This document shows, in pieces, positions 1 to 6,929 of a stretch of DNA of 64,000 nucleotides. How positions within the stretch are numbered: position 1 is the first letter of the stretch; every line of letters begins with the position of its first letter. The stretch covers positions 62,001-126,000 of the forward strand of contig JAPYUP010000002.1 of assembly GCA_029940695.1 (NCBI GenBank), given 5' to 3'. The notes below the pieces were generated by a model, which was not told the origin of the DNA, made no database searches, and saw nothing but the letters and a program-made list of their open reading frames with translations. This DNA is from Candidatus Thalassarchaeaceae archaeon (lineage in GTDB: Archaea > Thermoplasmatota > Poseidoniia > Poseidoniales > Thalassarchaeaceae). Both the position numbers and the translations under genes were made by a program.

Positions 1-357
1 CTGGTTAGGGCAAGTGCAATCAATCGCTTCCTGATGAACAGAGTCGGAAATCGCGGCTTCAAGATGGTCGCGAGATACTGGATGTGGAACCAGAGTCGCA
101 AGGGCGACGGACTTGCATTCATGCGCTGGCTCTACAAACCCGGCTTGGGGCGGAGAACAATCTGGCCGATGGTTAGGCTCGGAATGCTACGTCGCAAGCA
201 GCTGACCGACGGTAGGACAGTGCACCGCATGCCGTTCAGGAAGGCCCTCAAGAGAGACATTTGGGAGCCGGGTGCAAGGGCGATGGAGATAGGAGAGGAG
301 TGGCGGTCGGTCCAACGAGGCGAGAGGATGAAGCCACGTGGGGAATCTGACTCCTGA
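1..357 (+). CDS. C-terminal fragment of an unidentified protein
   Basis: An open frame enters from the left edge (frame 1) and stops at 355-357, so only the last 118 codons are present. The visible part is rich in Arg, Lys and Trp and has no motif I can name; I see no membrane segment and no zinc or P-loop pattern. It ends about 50 bp before the enoyl-CoA hydratase on the same strand, so the two may be co-transcribed. The first internal ATG is at 34, but the frame is open upstream of it, which makes an internal start unlikely. Function unknown. Confidence 0.55.
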   Translation: MVRASAINRFLMNRVGNRGFKMVARYWMWNQSRKGDGLAFMRWLYKPGLGRRTIWPMVRLGMLRRKQLTDGRTVHRMPFRKALKRDIWEPGARAMEIGEEWRSVQRGERMKPRGESDS

Positions 358-409
358 AGGTGCATCGAGGCTCCGTTTGGTTGATATGGCGTCCCTCGGT
401 GGAATCTCC

Positions 410-1267
410 ATGACATCGTGGCCTGAGCTGGAGCCGATGCAGAACAATCTGGTGAACTACGGGGTCACCGACAACGGCATCGCCGTCATCGAGCTGTCCT
501 CTGACTCGTCCGGAGAGCCCTGGACAGAGGGCAAGACCTCGGTCAACACCTACACCCATGCCATGATGCGTGACATCGACGAGGCCGTGCTGCGCGCCCG
601 CTTCGACGATGACGTCGCTGTGATCATCCTCACCGGGCACGGCGAGAAGTTCTTCTCAGCAGGAGCGAGCATCAGCATGCTCGACTCAGTGAGTCCCGGC
701 TTCAAGTACTTCTTCTGTCTTCACGCCAACGAGACTCTCAGCAGGCTCGAGCAGACCCCCAAGCTGGTCATAGCCGCCCTGAACGGCCACGCAGTCGGCG
801 GAGGGCTCGAGATCGCGATGTCCGCCGATATCCGCGTCGCCCGCAAGGACTCGGGGCAAGTCGGCCTGCCAGAGGTGTCCCTAGGCGTGCTCGCCGGGAC
901 CGGTGGCACCGCTAGGCTCTCTCGCCTCGTCGGCAAGGCGAAGGCGATGGAGATTATGGTGACTGGCAGGAAGTTCTCGTACGAGGAGGCCAAGGACATT
1001 TCCCTGGTCCACGACATCTGGGATGGCAGCCTCGAAGAATTCCAACAGGACGTCATTGACTATGCCGGCCAGTTCACCCTTCCAATGGCAGCCAGCAAGG
1101 CGATTGGGAACATCAAGCGCAGCGTCCAGAGTGGAATGGAGATCCCGCTCGAGTACCACCTCGCATTGGAGCGCGAGCTGCAGTCGGACCTGTTCCAGAG
1201 CTCGGATGCCAAGGAAGGCATAGCCGCCTACGTCGAGAAGAAGACGCCGCGCTTCAAGGGCAAGTGA
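410..1267 (+). CDS. Enoyl-CoA hydratase/isomerase (crotonase family)
   Basis: A crotonase-fold protein of about 285 residues, expected to hydrate or isomerise 2-enoyl-CoA thioesters in the cytoplasm. The first oxyanion-hole segment reads GHGEKFFSAGASI and the second reads ALNGHAVGGGLEIAMSADI. The catalytic-Glu region is GLPEVSLGVLAGTGGTARL, where the Glu typical of hydratases is retained. The frame is open back to an ATG at 338, which overlaps the previous gene. ATGs at 386, 410 and 437 are alternatives, and I prefer 410 because it avoids the overlap and leaves a normal N-terminus. It is one of three crotonases in the window. The acyl-CoA substrate cannot be told from sequence. Confidence 0.9.
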   Translation: MTSWPELEPMQNNLVNYGVTDNGIAVIELSSDSSGEPWTEGKTSVNTYTHAMMRDIDEAVLRARFDDDVAVIILTGHGEKFFSAGASISMLDSVSPGFKYFFCLHANETLSRLEQTPKLVIAALNGHAVGGGLEIAMSADIRVARKDSGQVGLPEVSLGVLAGTGGTARLSRLVGKAKAMEIMVTGRKFSYEEAKDISLVHDIWDGSLEEFQQDVIDYAGQFTLPMAASKAIGNIKRSVQSGMEIPLEYHLALERELQSDLFQSSDAKEGIAAYVEKKTPRFKGK

Positions 1268-1279
1268 GTCGCTGGTCCG

Positions 1280-1726
1280 CTACGGCTGAAACCTCATGAT
1301 TGTCTCAATCGGACAGTTGTCAACTACTGCGATGCCATAGTCATACATCTCCGAGACCCATCTCTCATCGTTCATTTCCGACTGGGACCAAATGATCTTG
1401 ATGTCGCCATACCACTGCATTCGCTGAGATATTCTGGATACCAAGTCCCAATGGTCTAAGTCACCTAGTAGAATGATGACATCCACTTGGGAGTCTATGT
1501 CTTCAATTGTCTCGTGGGCATTCAAGTCGATATTTTCTAAGCGAGTGGATTGCAGGCACACCATGTGAACCGCTCTACCAAGTTTCCTCAGAGCCCCAGT
1601 CAGCTTGTGGATATCCTGATTGAAATCTTGTTTTGTTCCGATAATTGCCCAGTTTTCCTGCTCCATCGCCCACTCCGCTGCTGCCCGCCCCCCAGTCAAC
1701 CTGAGCGTGTGCAAGTCGATGCCCAC
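1280..1726 (-). CDS. CoA-binding-domain (Rossmann) protein
   Basis: A protein of 148 residues resembling the small CoA_binding_2 family. It begins the fold with NWAIIGTKQDF, then has a helix with KLGRAVHMVCLQS and a strand DVIILLGDLD at the positions where the family places its nucleotide or CoA loop and the 'DVV' strand. The C-terminus, GIAVVDNCPIETI, resembles the conserved Cys-containing end of that family. The domain proper starts near residue 22, so an internal ATG (about 1663) is an alternative start. It is transcribed divergently from the CBS-domain gene, and both read away from an intergenic region carrying the CGAACATGTTCG-type sites. Ligand and role are not known. Confidence 0.7.
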   Translation of the reverse strand: MGIDLHTLRLTGGRAAAEWAMEQENWAIIGTKQDFNQDIHKLTGALRKLGRAVHMVCLQSTRLENIDLNAHETIEDIDSQVDVIILLGDLDHWDLVSRISQRMQWYGDIKIIWSQSEMNDERWVSEMYDYGIAVVDNCPIETIMRFQP

Positions 1727-1761
1727 ATCCCTAGAAGTGAAGCCGTGCCCCTAAGTCCTCG

Positions 1762-1777
1762 CCCGAACATAGTCGAA
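1762..1777. promoter_or_regulatory. Imperfect copy of the CCCGAACATGTTCGGG operator
   Basis: CCCGAACATAGTCGAA keeps the whole left arm of the palindrome found perfectly at 6868-6883 and part of the right arm. It lies between two divergent genes (CoA-binding protein and CBS-domain protein). Its centre is 39 bp from the centre of the half-site at 1807, the same spacing as the pair at 6868/6913. Confidence 0.55.
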
Positions 1778-1806
1778 CAAATATTGGTGTGAATCATCAC
1801 ACCTTC

Positions 1807-1815
1807 CATGTTCGG
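1807..1815. promoter_or_regulatory. Half-site CATGTTCGG upstream of the CBS gene
   Basis: CATGTTCGG is the right half of the palindrome. It sits directly upstream of an AT-rich box (TAATTATT, 1821-1828) that could be the TATA element of the CBS-domain gene. The position fits an activator site next to the BRE/TATA, but this is inference. Confidence 0.45.
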
Positions 1816-1874
1816 CGAACTAATTATTCGATGAAACCCCTCCGACCTACTGGCGAGAAAGTCGGGGTTTGGGC

Positions 1875-2360
1875 ATGAATACGAGGAAGGGTTTGCGTGG
1901 CAGAAGGATTCCCAATACTGATGGAAGTGAGATCGCTAGGGGCATTTCCCTGTCGATCAAGAGACTGATGGATCGCCGTATCATCCTTGTCGACGAATCG
2001 ACGACACTGACTGAGGCCATGGAAGAGATGCATGATTCCCAGGTTTGGTCCTTGGTCGTATTACGAGAGGGACAGCCATTTGGAGTCGTGACCGAGAGGG
2101 ATTTGCTCAGGCGCTGCTTCAGGCCAGGACTTGATCCAGATATTCTTACGGTAGGGCAAATCATGAGCTTTCCGTTAGTGACTATCGACAAGGATTTCGG
2201 TGCCGGAGCGGCACTCAATCTACTAATGACCGATGAAATCAGGCGATTGTATGTTGTCGATGGAGAAAAGAAAATTATCGGCAGGGTGACTCAAACCGGA
2301 TGTCTGCGAGGAACACTCGATCTCATCTTAGGGCTGCAGCAGGTCTTCGACCAAAAGTGA
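1875..2360 (+). CDS. Two-CBS-domain protein
   Basis: About 161 residues forming a Bateman module. The first CBS motif spans roughly residues 32-85 (DESTTLTEAMEEM, then GQPFGVVTERDLLRR). The second spans about 93-150 (VGQIMSFPLVTIDKDF, then EIRRLYVVDGEKKIIGRVT). Such modules usually bind adenine nucleotides, S-adenosylmethionine or similar ligands and regulate a partner. There is no fused catalytic or DNA-binding domain. A TTG at 1869 and an ATG at 1875 are both possible starts; I chose the ATG. Upstream lie the operator-like sites at 1762 and 1807. The partner protein is unknown. Confidence 0.85.
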   Translation: MNTRKGLRGRRIPNTDGSEIARGISLSIKRLMDRRIILVDESTTLTEAMEEMHDSQVWSLVVLREGQPFGVVTERDLLRRCFRPGLDPDILTVGQIMSFPLVTIDKDFGAGAALNLLMTDEIRRLYVVDGEKKIIGRVTQTGCLRGTLDLILGLQQVFDQK

Positions 2361-2372
2361 AAATGAGGATTG

Positions 2373-3017
2373 TCAGAAGCCACACCACAGTGAAGGCTCG
2401 TCTTCTGGCAGAAGTTCGCGATCGATCTCCCATGTGCCGACCCAGCCCTCACCCAGTTTCAAGTGGGCTTCGTAAGCGGTGATCGCCCAGCCTCCGGAGT
2501 GCTCAACATCGTATTCACCGAACTCAGCATCGCCGTTCAGCACTCCGAGCAGGACGACGTAGCCCTCGACGGTACTCATGACCGAGGCGGAGTCATCACC
2601 GGATGAGCCGGCGTGGTGGATCTCCTGCCACGAACCGCTAGGCAGGAGGACAGCGAGGAAGACGTCCCTACCTCCGGCCGACTCAATCGGGGTCCCGTCG
2701 AGATTCAGCTCTCCCTCCCAGGTTCCGGCGAGCAGGAGCGCGCCCGAGCCGAGGGGCTCAACGTGGTTGACCGTCGCCTTACCTGCCCTGACATCAGCCG
2801 GGGCACGCGCGAGGTCGAGCGAGGAAAGAGTATCGACTTGGGCTTCGGTTAGGTCGTCGCGAGAGACGATCGCGCTGCCCGGAGCATCACCGAGGAGGAA
2901 TATCGGAGAGACTGCGAGGAACAGTGCCAGCAACGCTGCGGGAAAAATGAGGGAGACTGAGAAAACCCGGTCCCCTGTGTCGGACACAACCCTCCGGGTG
3001 CGTGATGTGAGATTCAT
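2373..3017 (-). CDS. Secreted or membrane-anchored protein with SBBP-like repeats
   Basis: A 214-residue protein with a hydrophobic segment at about residues 20-42, acting as a signal anchor. The exported part contains two copies of a loose pattern typical of SBBP/beta-propeller-like repeats: AGTWEGELNLDG ... GGRDVFLAVLLPSGSW, then LLGVLNGDAEFG ... GGWAITAYEAHLKLGEGW. It ends with a Cys (SLWCGF). Two such repeats are too few for a complete propeller. It is divergent from the cox operon, and a perfect 14-bp palindrome (3024-3037) lies 7 bp upstream of its ATG, so it probably shares control with the oxidase. Exact role unknown. Confidence 0.7.
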   Translation of the reverse strand: MNLTSRTRRVVSDTGDRVFSVSLIFPAALLALFLAVSPIFLLGDAPGSAIVSRDDLTEAQVDTLSSLDLARAPADVRAGKATVNHVEPLGSGALLLAGTWEGELNLDGTPIESAGGRDVFLAVLLPSGSWQEIHHAGSSGDDSASVMSTVEGYVVLLGVLNGDAEFGEYDVEHSGGWAITAYEAHLKLGEGWVGTWEIDRELLPEDEPSLWCGF

Positions 3018-3023
3018 TTCTCA

Positions 3024-3037
3024 CCGAACATGTTCGG
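3024..3037. promoter_or_regulatory. Perfect 14-bp palindrome CCGAACATGTTCGG
   Basis: A perfect inverted repeat in the 94-bp gap between the divergent secreted-protein gene and coxIII. A second copy follows at 3051-3064, with centres 27 bp apart. On the minus strand it lies between a TATA-like element (3044-3050) and the ATG at 3017, overlapping the expected transcription start. Family and binding protein are unknown; the Bat-type HTH gene at 7577 is a candidate. Confidence 0.75.
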
Positions 3038-3043
3038 ATTCAG

Positions 3044-3050
3044 CAAATAT
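3044..3050 (-). promoter_or_regulatory. TATA-like box for the secreted-protein gene
   Basis: CAAATAT on the plus strand reads ATATTTG on the minus strand, 27-33 bp upstream of the ATG at 3017. This is the distance expected for a leaderless or near-leaderless archaeal transcript. It sits between the two palindromes. Confidence 0.4.
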
Positions 3051-3064
3051 CGGAACATGTTCGG
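3051..3064. promoter_or_regulatory. Second palindrome copy (core GAACATGTTC)
   Basis: CGGAACATGTTCGG has a perfect 10-bp core at 3053-3062, one mismatched pair, then a further matching pair. It lies about 16 bp upstream of the TATA-like element of coxIII, a position typical for an activator in archaea. Confidence 0.7.
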
Positions 3065-3079
3065 GGTTCCAATAATGCA

Positions 3080-3090
3080 CCATATTTCTA
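3080..3090 (+). promoter_or_regulatory. TATA-like box of the cox operon
   Basis: CCATATTTCTA lies 22-32 bp upstream of the coxIII ATG at 3112, implying a transcript with almost no leader. No other AT-rich stretch lies closer to the start. Confidence 0.45.
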
Positions 3091-3111
3091 TGGCTCAGAG
3101 AGACTGACACG

Positions 3112-3912
3112 ATGGTGATGAGCTCTATTGAGATGAAAGTGGAAGAGTACGGATTGGAAACCAGTGGAGAAGTGCATAACAGCCCTGCTCCTTTGCTGAT
3201 GGCGCTGGCGATTACACTGTGCCTGGGTGGCCTGCTGATATGGCCGCTAGCGGTTCTGGGAGTGCCGCTCCTGGTGTTCTCGATTTTCACGTGGCTGAGG
3301 GAGGAGGTAGGACTCTGGGCCGGGCGACCGCCGAGGGACCCTGCTGAGTGGGGCGATGCCTCGTGGGCGATGGTCTGGATCATCGTCACCGAGTGCATCA
3401 TCTTCGCCTCCTTCTTCGCCTATTGGTTCTGGACACGTTGGCACACGGTTAGCTGGGACGGTGCTGTAGGGGGTACTTGGCCCGCGTCTGGGGTTGAACA
3501 TGACATAGCACTAGTTGGCTTCAACACCGTTCTGCTGCTGGCCTCAGGCGTACTGGCCCACCACTCGGCCAATAAACACGCCAAGGACGATCGTGCGGGT
3601 GCGACCAAAGTTCTCTACGGTGCCATCCTCCTAGGTGCCGCCTTTCTCGTCATACAGCTCTACGAGTACGCGAACGCCGGCTTCCTCTGGAGCGATCACC
3701 CCTATGGCACAGCATTCTTCTCGCTGACCGGACTACATGGACTCCACGTACTAATAGGCCTAGTCGCGTTATCTGTGATTGGCGCGCTAATGCACGGTGG
3801 GCACATGCCGTCTGAGAAGCACGACGGCTACCGTGCGGTGACGATGTACTGGCACTTCGTGGACGCTGTCTGGGTGTTGCTCTTCCTCATCGTCTACTTG
3901 GAGGTGATCTAA
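3112..3912 (+). CDS. coxC: Haem-copper oxidase subunit III
   Basis: A polytopic membrane subunit of the terminal oxidase, 266 residues with about seven predicted membrane segments. The helix carrying the conserved Glu reads TECIIFASFFAYWFW (Glu94). Further on are GLHGLHVLIGL and the C-terminal MYWHFVDAVWVLLFLIVYL, all typical of subunit III. An N-terminal two-helix segment (residues 27-62) precedes the usual core and may stand in for a small subunit IV. It is first in the coxIII-II-I operon; its stop is followed immediately by the GTG of subunit II. The start ATG at 3112 is followed by another at 3118. Confidence 0.93.
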   Translation: MVMSSIEMKVEEYGLETSGEVHNSPAPLLMALAITLCLGGLLIWPLAVLGVPLLVFSIFTWLREEVGLWAGRPPRDPAEWGDASWAMVWIIVTECIIFASFFAYWFWTRWHTVSWDGAVGGTWPASGVEHDIALVGFNTVLLLASGVLAHHSANKHAKDDRAGATKVLYGAILLGAAFLVIQLYEYANAGFLWSDHPYGTAFFSLTGLHGLHVLIGLVALSVIGALMHGGHMPSEKHDGYRAVTMYWHFVDAVWVLLFLIVYLEVI

Positions 3913-4653
3913 GTGGAGATGGGGAAGCGCACCTTCGGTGCAGTCGCTGGCAGCATCGCCATCCTGCTGCTCACCTTCGCGGCGATCTTCAACTGGTTCC
4001 AGGGACTTGGGGGGACTGGAGAACACGCCGCTGTATACGACGAGTTGTTTACCCTCTACTGGGGCTTGGGGACGGCAATCGGAGTGGCCGTATACATCTA
4101 CTTCCTGTGGCTGCTGACGACCTCCACCGACGAGGGGCTGGACGAGATGACCTGTGGGCAGGCTCCTGTCGACCGTGGCGATAGGAAGGTGGCATACGCA
4201 ATCACAGTGATCATCACACTGTTCCTGCTCGTGCTCTCAGATGTCACCTTCGACTCAATCGACTTCTTCGAGAAACCCGAGACGACCGACGAGTCATTCA
4301 CAATCCAAGTAACAGGCTACCAGTACTACTGGGACTACCAGTATCCCAATGGGATACACTACACGAGTGCGACGGGGGAGCCCCTGCGTATTCCCGTTGA
4401 CGTACCCGTGGTCTTCGAGGTCACCAGCGGAGACGTGTTCCACTCGTTCGCACTGCCCGAGCACCGCATCAAGATCGACGCTCTGCCGAGCCGGACCAAC
4501 ACGGGATGGATCCTGGCGGAGGAGGCTAGTACAGAGCCCTACCCAGTACGGTGCTTCGAGCTCTGCGGTGACAATCACGCAATCATGATGGGTGAGCTCT
4601 TGGTGATGGAGAAGGCTGACTTCGACGCTTGGTACGCAGGAGGTGATGCCTGA
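3913..4653 (+). CDS. coxB: Cytochrome c oxidase subunit II with CuA centre
   Basis: 246 residues with two N-terminal membrane helices (about 10-28 and 50-70, plus one at 94-112) followed by a cupredoxin domain on the outer face. All CuA ligands are visible: His177 in DVFHSFALP, then Cys214-x3-Cys218-x3-His222-x2-Met225 with the bridging Glu216. The aromatic electron-entry patch reads GYQYYWDYQY. It therefore takes electrons from a soluble or tethered donor such as a cytochrome c or blue copper protein, not from quinol. The GTG start touches the preceding TAA. An ATG two codons later is an alternative. The stop overlaps the start of subunit I. Confidence 0.95.
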   Translation: MEMGKRTFGAVAGSIAILLLTFAAIFNWFQGLGGTGEHAAVYDELFTLYWGLGTAIGVAVYIYFLWLLTTSTDEGLDEMTCGQAPVDRGDRKVAYAITVIITLFLLVLSDVTFDSIDFFEKPETTDESFTIQVTGYQYYWDYQYPNGIHYTSATGEPLRIPVDVPVVFEVTSGDVFHSFALPEHRIKIDALPSRTNTGWILAEEASTEPYPVRCFELCGDNHAIMMGELLVMEKADFDAWYAGGDA

Positions 4654-6827
4654 TGCCAGGTATCTTCAAGAGGTCTCGCGCAATCGGCGTATTGCTCGCA
4701 ATCTCCTTGCTCATGGCCGTAGTACCCTCTCTGAATGCCCTGCCAGGGGGGATTTCATCAGTGCATGTTCAGAATGGCTGCAATTGCCACAGTCCAACGT
4801 CTGACAATGGAGTGGTGCTCTCACTGGGGGGCCTGCCCGAATCCTTCGTCGGTGGAGAGGCGTATACCCTCGAAATTTCCTTCATCGGTGGGCCCGATGC
4901 ATCGGGGGAGAACCAAGGGGGGTTCAACCTCCGAGTGAACGGAGGAATATTGATCGCACTCGATTCGACGGTTCAAATCTGGGAAGGTTCTGCAACTCAC
5001 TCTGAAGTAGGAAACGACCAACGCGCTTGGCAGGTTCAGTGGGTGGCACCCGAATCCGACACGATTCGGGCGTCCTTCACGCTGCTCGGAAACTCAGTCG
5101 ACGGTGATGGCACACCTGACTCGGACGACAGGTGGAACGTTCTCGAGTACGAGGTCGCCGGTCAGAACACTGGTTCTGACTCATTCATCGACATAGACGA
5201 GCCGGCATGGCTAATCATCGTTGGCGCACTGGTCGCAATCGTCCTAATCATCGTAGTCGTGCTGTGGAAGATGGAGAGTTTCGGCAAGACCGAGCTCGTC
5301 CACTGGCTGACCACCACCAACCACAAGGACATCGGCTTGCTCTACCTATGGGCCTCGATTATCTTCGGAGTGATAGGAATGGCCCTCTCAGTCCTGATTC
5401 GCCTGCAGATGGTCGTCCCGGATAACGACTTCATGACCGGTGGGCTGTTCAACGAAGCGGTCACGATGCACGGTGCCGTCATGGTACTGTTCACGGTCTC
5501 CCCCATGGCCTTCGCCTTTGCGAACTACATCGTACCGCTGCAGATTGGCGCACGCGACATGGCTTTCCCCAGATTGAACGCCCTCTCGTTCTGGTCCTTC
5601 GTTCTGGGTGGACTGGTCGCGGCATCCGGGTTCTTCTTCGGCGGTGCCGCCGACGTGGGATGGACGTTCTACTCCCCACTGACGAGCATCGAGTACACCC
5701 CCGGTGCGGGGGTGTCTCTGGCTGGTGCGGGGTTGGTCCTGTTGATTCTCTCGGTAACCTGCTCGACGATCAACTTCCTAGTTACGATACTAAGGCACCG
5801 CATCCCCAGTATGGGAATGATGCAGATGCCGATGTACACGTGGACGATGCTGTTCACGGTGTCGCTGATGCTGGTCATCTTCCCGGCGCTACTCGGTGCA
5901 GTACTGATGCTGGTTGGGGACCGGGTGTTCGGGACCCTGTTCTTCGATCCCAGCATAGACGGCACCACCTGGTGGCTGCACATCTTCTGGTTCTTCGGAC
6001 ACCCCGAGGTGTACGTCGTACTGCTGCCGGGTCTAGGCATGGCCATGGAGGTCGTACCGACCTTCGTGCGGCGGCATCTGTACGGTAGGCGGATTATCAT
6101 CTGGGCCTTGGTGGCCTCCGTGGTGCTCAGCGTACTCGTGTGGGGGCACCACATGTTCGTCACAGGCATCAACCCCACCTTCCGGAAGATCGAGACCATA
6201 GGAACAGAGCTCATCTCGGTGCCGTTTGGTCTCGTCTACCTCTGTCTGCTAGGGACCTTCCACAAATCAAAGCCCGACTTCACCAAGCTACCCCTGGCAT
6301 TCGTCATGGGGGCGATTGGCATCTTCCTCATCGGAGGCATCACTGGGGTCTACCTGTCTAGCGTGGCGATGGACGTGCAACTCAGAGGCACCTACTACAT
6401 CGTGGCCCACTTTCACTACACTCTGGGCTCAGTTGCGGTGATGACTCTAGGTGGAATCTACTACTGGTACCCCAAGATGTTCGGCAGGATGCTCGACAGG
6501 ACTATGGGTTGGTGGCACTTCTGGATGACCTTCTTGGGGATGAACCTGACCTTCATCCCGCTGTTCGGGCTGTGGGACATGCCGCGCCGGATTTACGTCT
6601 ACCAAGATAGCGCGGGGTGGGCGACTCAAAATTTGCTCTCTACTGTGGGCTCGCTCGTGGTATTCGTGGCCCAGTTAATCTTCTTCTGGAACTTCATACG
6701 GAGCATGAAGAACGGTGAGCACGCTGGAGACGACCCCTGGGGGGCGAGCACCCTCGAATGGTCGACCTCCTCGCCTCCCCCCAAACACAACTTCGACGAG
6801 TTGCCAGAATTGACTTCCGGAAGCTGA
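4653..6827 (+). CDS. coxA: Cytochrome c oxidase subunit I with N-terminal CxCH domain
   Basis: 724 residues, about 200 more than a normal subunit I. Residues 1-30 form a signal peptide. Residues 31-170 form a choice-of-anchor V/Reeler-like beta domain with an NGCNCH motif (Cys43, Cys45, His46), and residues 185-206 form a membrane helix. The oxidase core starts near TTNHKDIG (222-228). Haem and CuB ligands are all present: His273 in MHGAVMV, HPEVY (His450, Glu452, Tyr454 for the His-Tyr crosslink), GHH (499-500), and HFHY (His586, His588). The Glu in HPEVY indicates an A1-type D-channel. The N-terminal domain is closely similar to the stand-alone protein at 6930. The CxCH might bind haem c or a metal; this is not established. 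Confidence 0.95.
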   Translation: MPGIFKRSRAIGVLLAISLLMAVVPSLNALPGGISSVHVQNGCNCHSPTSDNGVVLSLGGLPESFVGGEAYTLEISFIGGPDASGENQGGFNLRVNGGILIALDSTVQIWEGSATHSEVGNDQRAWQVQWVAPESDTIRASFTLLGNSVDGDGTPDSDDRWNVLEYEVAGQNTGSDSFIDIDEPAWLIIVGALVAIVLIIVVVLWKMESFGKTELVHWLTTTNHKDIGLLYLWASIIFGVIGMALSVLIRLQMVVPDNDFMTGGLFNEAVTMHGAVMVLFTVSPMAFAFANYIVPLQIGARDMAFPRLNALSFWSFVLGGLVAASGFFFGGAADVGWTFYSPLTSIEYTPGAGVSLAGAGLVLLILSVTCSTINFLVTILRHRIPSMGMMQMPMYTWTMLFTVSLMLVIFPALLGAVLMLVGDRVFGTLFFDPSIDGTTWWLHIFWFFGHPEVYVVLLPGLGMAMEVVPTFVRRHLYGRRIIIWALVASVVLSVLVWGHHMFVTGINPTFRKIETIGTELISVPFGLVYLCLLGTFHKSKPDFTKLPLAFVMGAIGIFLIGGITGVYLSSVAMDVQLRGTYYIVAHFHYTLGSVAVMTLGGIYYWYPKMFGRMLDRTMGWWHFWMTFLGMNLTFIPLFGLWDMPRRIYVYQDSAGWATQNLLSTVGSLVVFVAQLIFFWNFIRSMKNGEHAGDDPWGASTLEWSTSSPPPKHNFDELPELTSGS

Positions 6828-6867
6828 AAAGGGCCCCGGGAAAGATCGATTTGAGTTCATTCTGAGG

Positions 6868-6883
6868 CCCGAACATGTTCGGG
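6868..6883. promoter_or_regulatory. Perfect 16-bp palindrome CCCGAACATGTTCGGG
   Basis: The longest perfect copy of the operator, in the gap between coxI and the CxCH-domain gene. With the half-site at 6913 (centres 39 bp apart) it repeats the geometry seen at 1762/1807. The site is symmetrical, but it is too short, and has no loop or T-tract, to look like a terminator. Confidence 0.75.
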
Positions 6884-6912
6884 AAGAGGGTCATTGACCT
6901 ATTGGAACCTGC

Positions 6913-6923
6913 CATGTTCGGGG
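6913..6923. promoter_or_regulatory. Half-site CATGTTCGGGG next to a start codon
   Basis: The right half of the palindrome lies 7 bp before the ATG at 6930, so it overlaps the probable transcription start. A weak ATTGG/TATT stretch (6898-6905) lies between it and the full site. Confidence 0.5.
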
Positions 6924-6929
6924 GGCTAG

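Noticed and set aside
2578-3075. 165-codon plus-strand frame across the cox promoter
   Set aside because: Antisense to the secreted repeat protein and runs through the palindromes; no protein-like composition.
6868-6883. Palindrome after coxI as a transcription terminator
   Set aside because: No loop, no following T-tract, and copies of the same motif occur upstream of genes rather than after them.
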